Source of the DNA: Gyrodactylus bullatarudis
Taxonomy: Eukaryota > Platyhelminthes > Monogenea > Gyrodactylidea > Gyrodactylidae
Length of the DNA: 64,000 bases
Assembly: GCA_012064415.1 (NCBI GenBank)
Contig: SSNU01000104.1
Span: 402,737-466,736 of the forward strand
Direction of reading: 5' to 3'
Part shown: positions 11,210 through 23,128 of the stretch, piece after piece
Layout of the letters: each line of letters starts with the position of its first letter
Position numbering within the stretch: the stretch's first letter is position 1
Made by a program: the position numbers and the translations under genes
Notes under the pieces: generated by a model
Database searches by the model: none
Seen by the model: only the letters and a program-made list of their open reading frames with translations
Told to the model about the DNA's origin: nothing

Positions 11210-14150
11210 TCATTCATCACCCCCCCCTTTGTAACGAGCAGGCCTGCGGGCATTACGCGGTGGTTGGACTCCCTCGGGGGTTCCAGTTGTTTGAGTTCCT
11301 TCGACACTATTGACTTCTTGGACGTCCTGGGCATCTGGCGTCTCTATTATCCCATCTTCAGGAAATAAGTATCGCTTTTTAACGTGGTTTGCGTGTCTCA
11401 CTGTCTTTCTCCCTTCATCGGATTTTATCGAGATCATCTGATTGCTGGGCTGTGTTACTACACCTTTCAACCATTTGATAAGGGTCTTCTCGAAGTACCA
11501 CACCGTTTCTCCTGTTTTAAAACATTCGACCTCCTTCGATGTTTGGATGCGTCTTGGGGCACTTAACGGGTTGACCAGAGATAGATTGGTTTGGATCTTA
11601 CGACCATACATGACTTCATTTAGAGTCTTCCCTCCTAATAGATCAGATGGCGTGTTTCGATAGTAGGTCAAGAAGATCCGTATTGTCTCAGCCCTTGGTG
11701 TGTCCGAGTGCTTCGCAAGACATCTTTTGAAAGTATTGACAAATCGTTCAGCCAGTCCGTTCGATTGTGGGTGATATGCAGGTGACTTCAAGTGTTGGAT
11801 TCCGTTTTGGGAGCACCAGTTCTCGAATTCATTTGAAGTGAATTGCGTACCGTTGTCGGAGACTAGCGTTGCTGGCAGTCCATGCCTCGTTATGAGATCT
11901 TTAAATATCTGTATGACCTTTTGTGAATTGGGATTGGTTAACTGGAATACTTCTGGGTACTTCGAAAAAGCATCAACAATTATTAAGAGATAGATTGATT
12001 TGTCCACAAGACCCGCAAAATCTATGTGCACACGTTCCCATGGACCACTTGGCTTTGGCCAATGCGAAATTTCCTTTTGTGGACGGAGACGGCTGTTCCG
12101 TTGACACTCATCACAAGCTTGATTATGTCTTGATCAAGGCTTAACAAGTAGACCTCCTTCCTCGGTATTGCTTTCATAGCTGGTATGTCCTTTATGGATT
12201 TCGTCGATAACCGTTTTCTGAAGACTGTTGGGTATTACAACTCTTTCGTTCAGAAGAATACAACCGCTTTCCAGTTCCAGATTCTTTCTTTTTAAATGAT
12301 CAATTTCGTGTCGTCGTCTACTGTGTCTTTCCAATTTGAGGCGATCTGCTTTTTTACTTTGGATAAAATGGGGTCATCGTCTGTTTCTTGTGCGACTATA
12401 TCAAAGTCCAGTGGAGCGATTTTAGTATTCAAAGGTGTATAACCAATCGCAGTGATCACAAATTCGTCAACCTCGTTCTTAGCAATCAACCGAGAGAGCG
12501 TGTCCGCGTAGCCGAAATCCTTTGTGCCAACGTGTTCGATGTCGAAGTCATAACTTCGTAGTTGGATTGCCCATCGTTGCAACTTCCTCGATGTAGTTTG
12601 GCTCACACCCTCCTACGGATCGAAGATGTTCAGCAGGGGCATGTGATCTGTCTGCAACGTGAATTTTCTGCCTGCAAGATATTTATGGAGATGAGTTATA
12701 GCATAAACAATTGCAAAAATTTCCTTATTAATCTGATCGTAATTTTTCTGCGCTTCGGATAAGGTTTTGGAAATGAAGATTAACGGGCACCATCCTCTAC
12801 TCTCCTTTTGCATGAGCGTCGCACCGATACCATAGGATGAAGCGTCTGCAGCTAGCATTAGGGGTTTTGCCGGATCAAAATGCGTGAGTAATGTTCGAAC
12901 TGCGATTGCCTTGTTTAATGCTTCAAAGTCACGTTGGTTTTCCTTGGACCAAGAGAAGACGGCGTTCTTTTTCATCAACGGACCAAATGACCGTTAAAGT
13001 TTGTGCAAATCACTAATAAAAGGGCCGGAGAAGTTGACAAGTCCCAAGAAGGAATGGAGTTCGTCTTTTGATGTTGGTGGTCTCAATGCCTGCAGGTCTT
13101 CAACTTTCTTTGGGTCCGGTCGTCTGCCATTCTCATCCAGGATACATCCGAGATATGAAACTGATTTCATGCAAAAATTTGATTTGTCTATGTTGATTTT
13201 CAACCCGCTTGAGGACAGTCGTTTCACCACATTGATGCTGCGCTGTACTTCTGATTTTGCCCAAATGAGGATGTCGTCGATCTAGGGGGCCACTCCATTC
13301 AAACCTTCAAGAACCATCTCGACAATCTGCTGAAATATTTTCGGTGCTGGTTTCACTCCATAAGTCAATCTATTGTTTCTTAACAGGCCGATAGGGGTGT
13401 TGACGGTCATCAAAGGCTTGGAACTCTCTGTTAATTCGATTTGCAAAAAAGCTTGAGAAAGGTCTATATTGGTGAATAACTTAGCCTTATGTATTTTCGT
13501 GAAGATTTCCTCAAAAGTCGGGAGTTCGTAACCGTGATCCTGGAGTTGGTTATTCAGTCCTGTTGAATAATCGGTACAGATTCGTAGCTTGTTGTCCTTT
13601 TTCATGACAGTAAGGATTGGAGCTGCCCATTCTGCATATTTCACCTTCTCGTACACATTTGCCTCTACCAGACGGTTTAACTCTTTGCTCACTTCTTCCT
13701 GGAGTGCGAATGCAACCAGTCTCTTCTTGCAGAATACTGGTGTAGCTTCTTTCTTGAGTACTAGGTTTGCTTTATACTTGCAGATTCCTGTGGCGTTGTC
13801 ATTCAATTCTTTGATGAATTCGAGTGCTTCTTTCTTGTTCCACTTCTTGTTCGGAGGTAGAGAGTTTATTGCAAAACTGTTGATTGGGATGTCGAAGAGC
13901 CCGAACTGTTCGAACAGATCTGCTCCAAAGATCGGCGTACAGGTGTCTTTTACTATGAAGAAATTACTTTTATCGCTAATTTTATAACAAAGTAATCAAC
14001 CTTTTTCTTCATAAAACTTAAACGAACATGTTGAGTCAGTCAGAAGAAGTTACCTTGGACCAAACTTGAGACCACTTATCAAGGTGTCATTACGTGTCAT
14101 TTTCAAGTTTAAAGCAGCAGGCTTTGTAGTAAATTTCAAGATTGACAAGC
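11210..14150 (-). pseudogene. Gypsy pol: protease fragment, RT, RNase H, integrase (broken)
   Basis: Protease C-terminus: TPIFGADLFEQFGLF near 13930. RT (13806-13000): KLRICTDYSTGLN, LFTNIDLSQAFLQIEL and the second-Asp motif IDDIL, whose preceding residue is now a stop (13282). RNase H (12978-12600): PLMLAADASSYGIGATL, LQTDHMPLL. Then chromatin-proximal linker and integrase zinc-binding region, and an integrase core (12031-11210) with HIDFAG, VSDNGTQF and NGLAERF giving the D-D-E triad, followed by a C-terminal tail. At least three in-frame stops (near 13282, 12985, 12610) and frameshifts near 12300 and 12100 interrupt it. Confidence 0.88.
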
Positions 14151-14159
14151 AAGATAAGA

Positions 14160-15290
14160 AAATTATTTTCCATAGTAAAGATGGAAAAATCAATAAAATA
14201 AAATATATATAATAGATACAAAAGTTAGATTGATAATACGGGTGAACTGATTTTCAAGTAGAATTTTACGTAGATTCCGGAAAATTTCTAATTCACCAAG
14301 ATTTAGCGCAATTTGCAATGAACGGGACTTGAATTTTGATTCATAAAATCCATTTCATCCACTGAGCAATTGGTGTTTGGAAAACTTTATGAAGGTTTCA
14401 CCTGAGGTGTATTTCATTGATTTTTTTTCTTTTTGGTTTTCTCCTAGGGGTGTTGAGCTTGGATAATTCCTTATTTAATCTTGGAAAAAATTAAACTTTT
14501 GGGAAAGATTCAAAATTATTCAAGAATTCGTTTGATATAATTTCTAAGCAAACTTTTTACTTTTATTATGCTAAATATTGATCCATTTTCTTCAGAATTT
14601 AGATTAGACTTGGAACTCATCAATTTAGTTATCAATTGATTTCACTTGAAAAATATGTGGAATTCACGAAACCACGATTCAATACGACTAGTATTGAGGA
14701 CCAAAATTACCTTTTGAACAAGTATTTATCAAATCAATATTGAAATATTAATACCTTTTCAATACATACAATTAATATAAGATAAGAGTCTATCTAATTC
14801 ATCGGCGTTATCTAAAAATAAATGTGTTCAAAAGTTACCAGACAATTTAAATGAAAAATATATATTCATAGGATGACAAAAAAACCGGAACTTCGTTTGG
14901 ATAATTTTTCCTCTGGAACGCGTGTCATAAATTTTCTCAAAATTTCTTCTCGCATGTAAGAAGTTGAAAGAAGAAAAAAATATTTCTTCAATTCCTAATT
15001 TTTAACCTATGAATGCCTTGAGAGTATTAACCGAGACAATAATTATTGTTATTATATACACTTTCTTCTATTCTCTGTAACTGAATGATAGTTCGTTTTT
15101 CATAAGGTGAAGTTTTCCTTACTGACTAAGAAGTTAAGCTGGTTAATATGAAGGTTAAAATTTAATATCTCTTTCATTTTTACTGCTTTAAAATCAGTGA
15201 AATTTTGATGATCCAAGATCCCTGAATTATGACGGATATATCCCAAATTTTATGGTGATAATTGGTTTCCTTGTCTAATCCTAAAATTTA
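14160..15290. other. No gene seen
   Basis: AT-rich non-coding sequence between the Gypsy remnant and the LINE. The last 100 bases before 15300 probably already belong to the LINE, since the RT reading frame there starts mid-domain. Confidence 0.4.
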
Positions 15291-15301
15291 ACTTTCGATC
15301 A

Positions 15302-16656
15302 TTGATAATTGAACAACCTTTATGTAGTTACTTGAACTGGTGTATTCTCGAATGTTATCTTCCTCCGGATTGGCTTGTTGTCAAAATCACTCCAATTCCG
15401 AAGCAAAAAAATTATTCTGACTATTCTCATCTCCGGCCTATCTCATCTCTCAATATTTTTCTATCGATTATCGACTGGTTTTTAACTTCAGAAATTAAGT
15501 CATCTTTACCAGTGCCCTTCCTCGATTCATCTCAACATGGTTTCCTCCCCCGCAAAAACACTTCGAGTAATTTACTCAACTGCCTCGATTTTTCCCTTCC
15601 TATTCTAAAAACAAATTCATTTTTAATTATTCACTACCTTGATATATCCAAGGCTTTTGACAATCTGAAATTCTCATTTATTAAACAAAACTCATTGATC
15701 TAAAAATCAATCCAATTTTTATAAATTTAACTATGTATTTCCTGTCTAATAGAACTCAATATGTCTCTTTTAACTCCACCATTAGCAAACGAGTTGATAT
15801 TAATTCCGGGGTTCCCCAAGGATCAACTATCGGCCCTCTTCTTTTTAATATTTATTTCGCTGAAATTCAGCTCCCAAAGGATATTGAGGGTGTCCTTTTA
15901 AAATATTCGGATGATTTGAAATTCATCTTTTAAGTAAATAATGCTCTTGACATTATTAAAATTAATCAAAACTTCTCCCTTCTTAAAGATTCCCTTGAGG
16001 CCATGGGGCTCTATATTAATAGAGATAAATGCAAAATAATGCTCCCATCTGGCCTCCCTGCAACCCTCTTGGAATCTCTTCTACTTCCTGGAGAAATTGT
16101 CTCCTCAACTTCCGACCTGGGTTTCAGTATCAACTCTAATTTAAAAATTGATCCATTGTCTAATTTGCCTAGAATTAAGTCACATATATTCATTATAAAA
16201 AAATCCTCGTTATCCTTTAATGTAAGATTAAAAGCGTATAAATCACTTATTCTTATAAAATATATCTTTCCTATTTTACCTAAAATTAATAACTCTCAAT
16301 GTTTGGAAATAGAAAGGTTCCAATATAGATTCTTACATTCTATTTACCCTCACCTTGACTCTTATAATGCACTTATCTTTGTCTCAGGGCTTGAACCACT
16401 CTGGGTTCGCAGATATGCATTCTTGGTGAAAATATTCTCGGAAACTTATTCCCCAACTCAAAGTAGCTATAATCTCCGTAATGATAAATTTAACTCTAAT
16501 TTTTTATTGTCTGCTTTTTACTCCATTTACACAAAATTCGATTTAGTTGACTGTGAGAACCTTACTAATCTAAAATTAGTAATGTCTCACATTAGATCCA
16601 AATTAGATTGTTCCATTTCCCTTCTCTATTCTTATCTTCATAAACCAGATGATTAA
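15302..16656 (+). pseudogene. Non-LTR retrotransposon (LINE) reverse transcriptase, 5'-truncated and broken
   Basis: Three consecutive frames give one RT: LPPDWLVVKITPIPK and YSHLRPISSL (RT motif 1-2 region), QHGFLPRKNTSSNLL, LDISKAFDNLKFSFI (motif A), GVPQGSTIGPLLFNIY (motif B), LLKYSDDLKFIF (motif C, YSDD in place of YADD), then a long thumb/C-terminal region ending at 16656. Stops at about 15701 and 15931 separate the pieces. No endonuclease or ORF1 lies upstream. Pieces of the same C-terminal region recur at 45113-45687 and 27690-27870, which shows a family that has been copied repeatedly. Confidence 0.85.
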
Positions 16657-17127
16657 TACATTTCTTAGAGATTTACAAGTTTATATTTTTTCAATTTTAA
16701 TTGTACATTGCCAAATAAACCAGATACATTATTTCATATTGTGTCATTCACAAGGATATTATGTACAGTAGACCTCGATGAAAATTTCAGATGTTAAAAA
16801 TTTTTCAGGAGAAAATTGATATGGTATTGTAGATTACTTTAAGCTTTCAAAAGTCTCATAAAATCGTTTCCTCATAATGCTAAAATGATTTTAGTACTAA
16901 CATTGAAATATGGTTCGCGGATTTTGATTTTCGTGATACTTAAATAAAAATTCCTAATTTTGTTTAAGAAACATTTTTAAAATTTGTTTCAATAAGAAAA
17001 ATTTATAAATAAATTTGCGAATTTGTATCGATAAGATTCATCAGCAGCAAAAATATTACAGTCTTTATATTTATTTTAAAATTTATTTTTTATATATCAA
17101 TAAATACATTGTCTAACAAAAAAAATC
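16657..17127 (+). repeat. Possible LINE 3' region ending in TAACAAAAAAA
   Basis: The sequence up to 17127 ends TCTAACAAAAAAAATC, the same tail as the LINE copies ending near 18601 and 45687. Whether all of it belongs to the copy at 15302 is unclear, since other copies have only about 190 bases after the stop. Confidence 0.35.
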
Positions 17128-18384
17128 ATTCTCTTACTTTGAAATCAACAAAAAATTTCAACTCAAAAATCAAGAAAATAACTCAAGATTTGTCATAAAT
17201 TTTTCCTCAATTTCACGCAAGTTAAAATCAAACATTCATTTTTGTAAGTAACATTTTTTATCAGATTAATTTTTTTAATAATAATTAAAATCTTGTAAAA
17301 ACACAAACGTAAAAACATGAGGGTTCATGTTTTTATATAAAAATTCTATTGAAAAAAAACTGTTGATACCATCCTTCTGGTAGAATGTTTTAGTAACTCT
17401 CTTTTAATTTATCAGGAGCAAATAAAGTTTATAAAAATAAAACCAGAGGTGACAACACTGAAAACACAACTTTGACAATCGAATAGATAAACAAACACAC
17501 ATTCGACTATTGATGTTAGACAAATTGAACGTTGACTTGATGGCTTTTGGTCATTTATGAGATTTCTTTTTTATTCTCTCAATGCGAAAAACATTGTTTC
17601 ATAAAGTTATGCAATATCATTTTAGATAAGGGCTGTCTGACATTTGAGTAATGATGATGACTAAAGGAGCTAGGAGTTCCACCTAACTTGATTAACAACT
17701 ACACCGGTCCACTGTTAAGTGTTGCTCGCTTATCTCGTGAAACAATCGAATGACGTAGGTGCATACTGTACGACAACGTCCTCCTTTCGCAGTATTTTAT
17801 TTGCAAAAGAGAATGGACAGACATATAGTTATAGTTTGAATAGTGTGACGTAATTGTGGATAATTTATATATAGAATGTGGATTTGATTCTTATCTAAGT
17901 CCCCACATAACTTACAACATTGAGTTAACTTCTAAGCGTTGAATATGTTAGAAATTAAAATTCTAACGTATTTAACTAACAGAGGTACGTTTTCCAAAGT
18001 CAGGGCCAGAGAGGAAATTAGAAATTGAGTACATTATTCTGAAGATTAGTTTAAATTAAATTTATTATATTATCTCATTTCGAATCAGAATTAGTTAACA
18101 CATCATTAAGCCTCCAATCCAATGTTAACATCTGTCTTGTATTTAATTTCTAATTTTGGGGAAATCCTTGATAAAATTCGACTCAAATCTCAAATGAATA
18201 ATTGTATTCTTTGTATTTTTTTTGAAAGTAATGATATTTATACTTTTAACTAAAAACCTTTGTAAAATCAGCCAACATTTTTGAAAATTCATATAATGAT
18301 TTAACTAATATTAAAGCATTAGATCGCATATTAGATCTAAATTAAATTAAGATTAAATTAAAAGTCTACTTTATCTTCAATAAT
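17128..18384. other. No gene seen; less AT-rich island at 17640-17810
   Basis: The island contains blocks such as CTAGGAGTTCCACCTAAC and ACACCGGTCCACTG and lacks long reading frames. It lies 5.3 kb upstream of the Iroquois gene, so a conserved regulatory element is possible but not shown. Confidence 0.3.
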
Positions 18385-18601
18385 TCCAGAATGATTTAAT
18401 GAAATTTCTCGAAGGTCATTATTTTTATTATCTTAATTTCTATTACGTAACCTTTTTCAAATTTGTATTAACTTATTGCCATCAGATCCAGATAACATTA
18501 AATCTTTATTGTATTTCACCGTATTGAACTTGTATATTTTTTATTTTTATTTTGTATATATTTATTAAGAATGAAAATAAATATTTTCTAACAAAAAAAA
18601 C
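18385..18601 (+). repeat. LINE 3' end, heavily 5'-truncated
   Basis: Starts CCAGAATGATTTAATGAAATTTCTCGAAGG, matching the post-stop region of the copy at 45501 (CCAGAATGTTGACGGAATTTCTCGAAAGG), and ends AATATTTTCTAACAAAAAAAA, the shared family tail. Confidence 0.6.
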
Positions 18602-18634
18602 TAAGAAATATCCATCATTTAAGAATGATAATAA

Positions 18635-18760
18635 AGATGTTTGATATGAAGTTAGGAATCTATGATTTTTACGAAAACCTGAATTTTTCATTAAAGATAT
18701 TTTTGCTCATTTTGCCCACTTTTACGATTTGAAGATAAAAATTCGGTAGGATTGTACTTT
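18635..18760. repeat. Foldback-family terminal fragment
   Basis: Begins TTGATATGAAGTTAGGAATCTATGATTTTTACG, the terminal block of the family, and runs into CCCACTTTTACGATTTGAAG. A perfect CGAACC..GGTTCG hairpin follows at about 18769-18785. Confidence 0.45.
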
Positions 18761-19199
18761 CCCGGACAACGAACCGAAGGGTTCGGGTGGTATATTCGGT
18801 ATACAAATTTGTATATGCAAATATATTTATTTCTTTACTTTCTAATAAAATTATTTTAGCTATTAAGGAGTCTATCAAGACTCCAAGAACAAATAGTCTT
18901 TATTCAATATTTAATTGTGAGAGATTGTTTTATCATCTTGAAAAGTAACTCTATAATATAGAGTCTATATCCCATACATTTTGAGCAATAGAGAATAAAC
19001 AGATTTCAGAAACTAAATTATACAAAGGAAGAAATTGAAACCATGGTGATTTCACATATATTCCTGAATAAAACGGAAATATTTCTGATTAATTTTATCA
19101 TTAGAGATCATAAAAGATCTCCAGTAGGTGTGATAATTTATGATTTATCACTCATATCCTGTTTTATGAATGAATAAAGAATCATAAAAACCCCTAGCT
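18761..19199. other. No gene seen
   Basis: AT-rich spacer between foldback fragments. Confidence 0.3.
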
Positions 19200-19480
19200 A
19201 GCTCAATCAAAAATCAAAATTGGAAAAAAATGTGCTATTGGCTCAATGAATTTTACAAAAATCTCCACTTTTTCAAATCCTAAACAAAGAACACACTGAT
19301 TCAAGAAAATAGACGATAAAAAAGGTTTTTTCTAATTTTTTAATCTCTAAGTTGAACATTTTTGTTGATTTCAAACTATGTTTTTTCAAGATCACCATTA
19401 GAAAAGGAATAGGATTATCACTATTTAATTTTTGATGCAATAGACAAACAGGGAAAATGGTCAAGAAATAGATTCGTGAA
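19200..19480. repeat. Foldback-family fragment
   Basis: Carries the family's inner blocks (AAGTTGAACATTTTTGTTGATTTCAAA, then TCAAGATCACCATTAGAAAAG). Only one arm is recognisable. Confidence 0.4.
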
Positions 19481-20446
19481 GAGATACCTGGAGATTTTTA
19501 GAATTCGTTTTTACAGATTCAATTCAACCAGAAAAATAAATCTGAGGAAAGAATTTCAATCCCATTCAAAAGTTTATTTCCGAAAGTTTGCAACTTTTGA
19601 GAAAACAGTCAAGAAAATTGAAAATCGATTAATCCTCTGTTATCTAATTTTCTATTACGGATATTGGAATTGAAATGATAGGCGTGTTTTTTGAAAAAAA
19701 ATTATTGAATTTTTCCTCCATTACATGAAAAATAAAAAAAGTATTTCTTAATTTTTCACGGTCGATAATAGTTAGAGAGTGTTGATAGATTCATGTGTGT
19801 GTACAGTTGAAATTCTTTATCAGGGTGGTGTATCGTGGTGTTGTATTATAATGGGACGAAACAGGAAATTCGTAGCTATTATACAATTCCTTATTTTTTC
19901 AACTCACTCGAGGTAGTACCATATATATGAGTATAGACGTTGGTTAATGTGTGTAAAAAGATTAACTTGAGTATTTTCTCCAGAATGATTCCTCTCTTGA
20001 GTTATTATTGCTAAATCTATTTCTAAATGTATAAATGTTTTCATGTGAATAGAGAGATATCCTTGAAAAACTAACAACAACAACAACAAGTTTCCTCAAT
20101 TTAAGTATGAAGAAATTTGAATAGAAGCTATACAAATACGTATAAAATAGAATCTTCCCTGGAGGAAGGAATTTTAATTGTGAGAAGATTTCTATATTTA
20201 TATACCTCACGATAATCTTTTTACAATTCAGTATGAATGGACCAATGCATGAGGAGCAGTAATTTGTTCGCTGCATGTAAACTTTAGTTTTTCTATACTC
20301 TTGTAGTGTGAGAAAAAGAATTTTGATATCTTACAGAACAACTCCACATGATGCTCACTGAGATTCATTACATTTAGATATCCTCTTCAGATATTTTCGT
20401 CTCTGTTTTAATCTAAACTTTGATATTAAGGCATATTTTAACAAAA
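19481..20446. other. No gene seen
   Basis: AT-rich sequence with no coding signal; contains a CAA trinucleotide run near 20072-20087. Confidence 0.3.
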
Positions 20447-21235
20447 GCTAATTGATATAGTGCTCAATTTTTCATCAAGAATTCGAATATTTTTGGAGAG
20501 TTTTTGGAAACGTTTGAAGAAAAAAAACTGAAATATATGGTCATTAGGGTCCTTAAGCCTCGTCTCTACATATATTAAGCCTAGAATGACATTTGGAGGT
20601 CTTTAACGCTCCCATTTGTATTAAAACTCCTATAAGGTAAAATAAAAATGTCGTTAATTACCGTGTCGAAAATGCGACACCAAAATTACTGGTAGAAGAC
20701 CAACTGATTAATTAAAAATTATAATATATTGTAACAAGAAAAATAAATAATCTCATCTGTTAATCTATTTATTTATTTTAATTGATAAATTTTCGGCCAT
20801 TTTTCATAATATTTAAGACATGCCTGTATTCTAAATCTCTTAAGGACTCTAATGGTCATTTTCAAATCGCGTTTTGACGAGAAATTCAGATTTTTTCATT
20901 TATTTGAAAGTGAAATGGTGATCGAACAAAGTTTTTCAGGATCAGTTTTTATGCCAAATCTGTTCAAATGCATAATCACATGAACATTGGGAGCCGAATT
21001 TTGATTTTTAGATAATTTTCACTGCATGAAAATGTGCCAAATCTAAACTTTTTCGATCTTTTAAATCTTAGAAATTTTGTTGGTTCCAGATAGTTGAAGT
21101 GAATAAATCTTGATCGACATAACTCAAATCAGGCCATAGAAATTATTCGTTATTTTTGTAAGAAATCAATTTTCCATGGAGAAAAATTTTGATTTTATTT
21201 TGAAAAAATTATGAATTCATATCAACTAGTTATCA
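20447..21235. repeat. Foldback element with inner inverted repeat
   Basis: GCTAATTGATATAGTG at the left faces AATTCATATCAACTAG at the right, the usual terminal pair. Inside, ATGGTCATTAGGGTCCTTAAG (about 20536-20557) is the near reverse complement of CTTAAGGACTCTAATGGTCAT (about 20839-20859). Confidence 0.55.
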
Positions 21236-21363
21236 ACTTATTAACTGTTTCAAGATCAAAATTTTACATACGAGAAACGTGACGTTAAGGTGATGAAACC
21301 GATCACTCAGAAAAGGTGCTCAACCAAATACACCTTTAGTGTAAACACTCTCGATTCCAGACA

Positions 21364-21378
21364 GAGAGAGAGAGAGAA
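21364..21378. repeat. GA microsatellite
   Basis: Seven to eight GA units. A similar GA tract sits in intron 2 of the Iroquois gene near 23848-23862. Confidence 0.8.
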
Positions 21379-21750
21379 CGTAATGGAACGTGATCAAATG
21401 ATAGAACTCCCATTAGCGAAAGGTGATAACAATAGACTAAATCGTGTTTCCCCTCTGATCAAGAACTAATATGTTTATTGATTATTTTTATACTTAACAA
21501 TTTCGTGTATTAAGATATATTCTTACTACTAAGGAATTTGAGATCAGAGATCTCACTTTGGAACTTGATCATAATTATAATTATCTTATTATTATTATAT
21601 TAAAGGAAATTTTCGATAAAATTAAGATTCAGAATTCCGGTTCTTTAACTTTTAGATTTTTGTGACTGAAATATTCACGTAAATTTTCAAATACGTCCGA
21701 AAATCCACTTAAAATCATATTTGGAAAATTAGAAAAAAGATATATATTGG

Positions 21751-21790
21751 GGCCATATGTACATTTCACAAAGCATCATCAGTGACAATA
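21751..21790 (-). ncRNA. Hammerhead-like motif at the 3' side of a Penelope-like fragment
   Basis: On the minus strand: CTGATGA (21782-21776), TGCTTTGT (weak stem II), GAAA (21767-21764), a perfectly self-complementary ATGTACAT (21764-21757) as stem III, then A as the cleavage base and TGG (21755-21753) pairing with TCA (21785-21783) in stem I, with outer TATTG/CAATA pairing. It lies downstream of the GIY-YIG fragment on the same strand, as expected for Penelope-like elements. The poor stem II suggests decay. Confidence 0.5.
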
Positions 21791-22051
21791 CTTTAAAAAT
21801 GACACAAGTTGAGAATTCATTCAAAATAATATTTTACAAATTATGAAAGAAATAGTAAATGTCAAAGAAGAATATAATGTAAGCTAAAAAAACACCAAAA
21901 CTCTCCAATAAGTAGCAACAGTGGAGAGAAAAGTGAAAAAGTTCACACAGACCAAGGTAGTTGAAGATTATACGAATAGTTTTTTTGAACACATAAGTTT
22001 GGTTTATATCTATTTATGAAGAATTTCTCGTTTACCCAAAGGTCTGTACTG

Positions 22052-22264
22052 TCATCCCCTGCATTTTTTGTATAAAATAGAAAAGTTTAAGATTGAAGCT
22101 TCATGCCCTTCCTGTCTTAGATGCCTGGTCACCGCTGTGTCTTTCTTAAGATGATCGTTCCCTCTAGTTGACAACTTCCTTATTGTACGTCCTATATATG
22201 TAGCTCCACAGTCACATTGGAATTTATAAATCAATAGAGTTTTCTCTTCAGGTTTCAGTAAATC
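22052..22264 (-). pseudogene. GIY-YIG endonuclease fragment of a Penelope-like element
   Basis: The minus-strand translation LLKPEEKTLLIYKFQCDCG then ATYIGRTIRKLSTRGNDHL and AVTRHLRQEGHE fits the GIY-YIG fold of Penelope-like elements: the IYKFQC..CGATYIG core with its CxC, the Arg of IGRT, and the conserved His of the CCHH insertion region. The frame ends at 22052 after about 70 residues; the upstream frame is interrupted. Confidence 0.7.
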
Positions 22265-22390
22265 TTAATGAATTAGGTTAAACAAGGTATAACTTTTAGA
22301 TGGCAAACACTTTTCTGATTTCTAAATATTCCTTTTCTTTACAAAACTCACTTTCTTTATTTAACTCTGATGAACCACATCTATCATCTA

Positions 22391-23128
22391 TCGAGCTGTA
22401 AATTTTCTTACAGCGTTAAATATGAGAATTAAACAAAGTATCTAGTGCTTAAATTACTGCTTGAATCTTTAACCACGAAACTTGACGATATTTGAAAATT
22501 CTAAAAGATTATTCGCTTGCTTAAAATTGCTTAGTTGTGATCTTTTCACTGTAGAAATTATCGTGACCTTTATCCGGTTTTGATGTCTTTTATAGATACA
22601 ATACACTCTTATAATTATGTTGTAGATTTATGTATAATTGGATACATTTAAGAATATCTTAGATATCAATTTGTTTACTTTTACTTTAGTGTATTAGAAA
22701 AAAATGCGTTTGCAATAGAGAAATCAGTGCTCTTGAAAGAGTTGGTTTGCTTTTGAAAGTGTTGGAATAGAGAGGGGAGACATGAAATTGAGTACTATTG
22801 AGAAGAGTATACACTAACTAAATAGATTAATTCCTCACCCCCTTCCAACACACTGTGGGCATAACTCTTTAGTGTATATATATATTTGAGTACACATATA
22901 TGTATACACAAGAATAGATTCTTCATATACTCCATCAAAGTACCATATCTACTCAACATATGATTGGTTGATAAAGGCAGTAGAGATATAGATTTCCGAA
23001 TACTTCATTTCCGTGAAAATCATTCAAATATAAATGAAGAAATTTTTGATTAATAAAAAAGTCAAACATTTTAAATCTATCTAGCCACTCGGATCTATCT
23101 ATAGAGTATTTTTTCAAACAAAATTGAA
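22391..23128 (+). promoter_or_regulatory. Upstream region of the Iroquois gene; TSS not located
   Basis: No gene in this stretch. It has a pyrimidine-rich patch (ACCCCCTTCCAACACAC near 22838-22854) and a TATATATATA run near 22876. Either could be part of the promoter; the sequence alone does not decide. Confidence 0.3.

Larger units (their letters stand above)
10470..14150 (-). mobile_element. Permuted Gypsy/Mag-type LTR retrotransposon remnant
   Basis: Read on the minus strand the order is protease C-terminus, RT, RNase H, integrase, one LTR, primer-binding region, gag N-terminus. A normal element is LTR-gag-PR-RT-RH-IN-LTR. The two broken ends are a mid-gag end (10470) and a protease end (about 14150). 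This is what remains if a one-LTR circle, or a tandem pair sharing one LTR, was inserted or trimmed. Nonsense codons in pol show it is dead. GC content is visibly higher than the surroundings. Outer limits are approximate. Confidence 0.7.
21735..22390 (-). mobile_element. Penelope-like element, 3' fragment
   Basis: Combines the end of an RT C-terminal extension (ELNKESEFCKEKEYLEIRKVF near 22300-22370), a GIY-YIG endonuclease part, a non-coding tail and a hammerhead-like motif. The tail (21760-21950) matches 33285-33430 in opposite orientation. No RT palm motif is present, so the copy is 5'-truncated. Confidence 0.65.
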
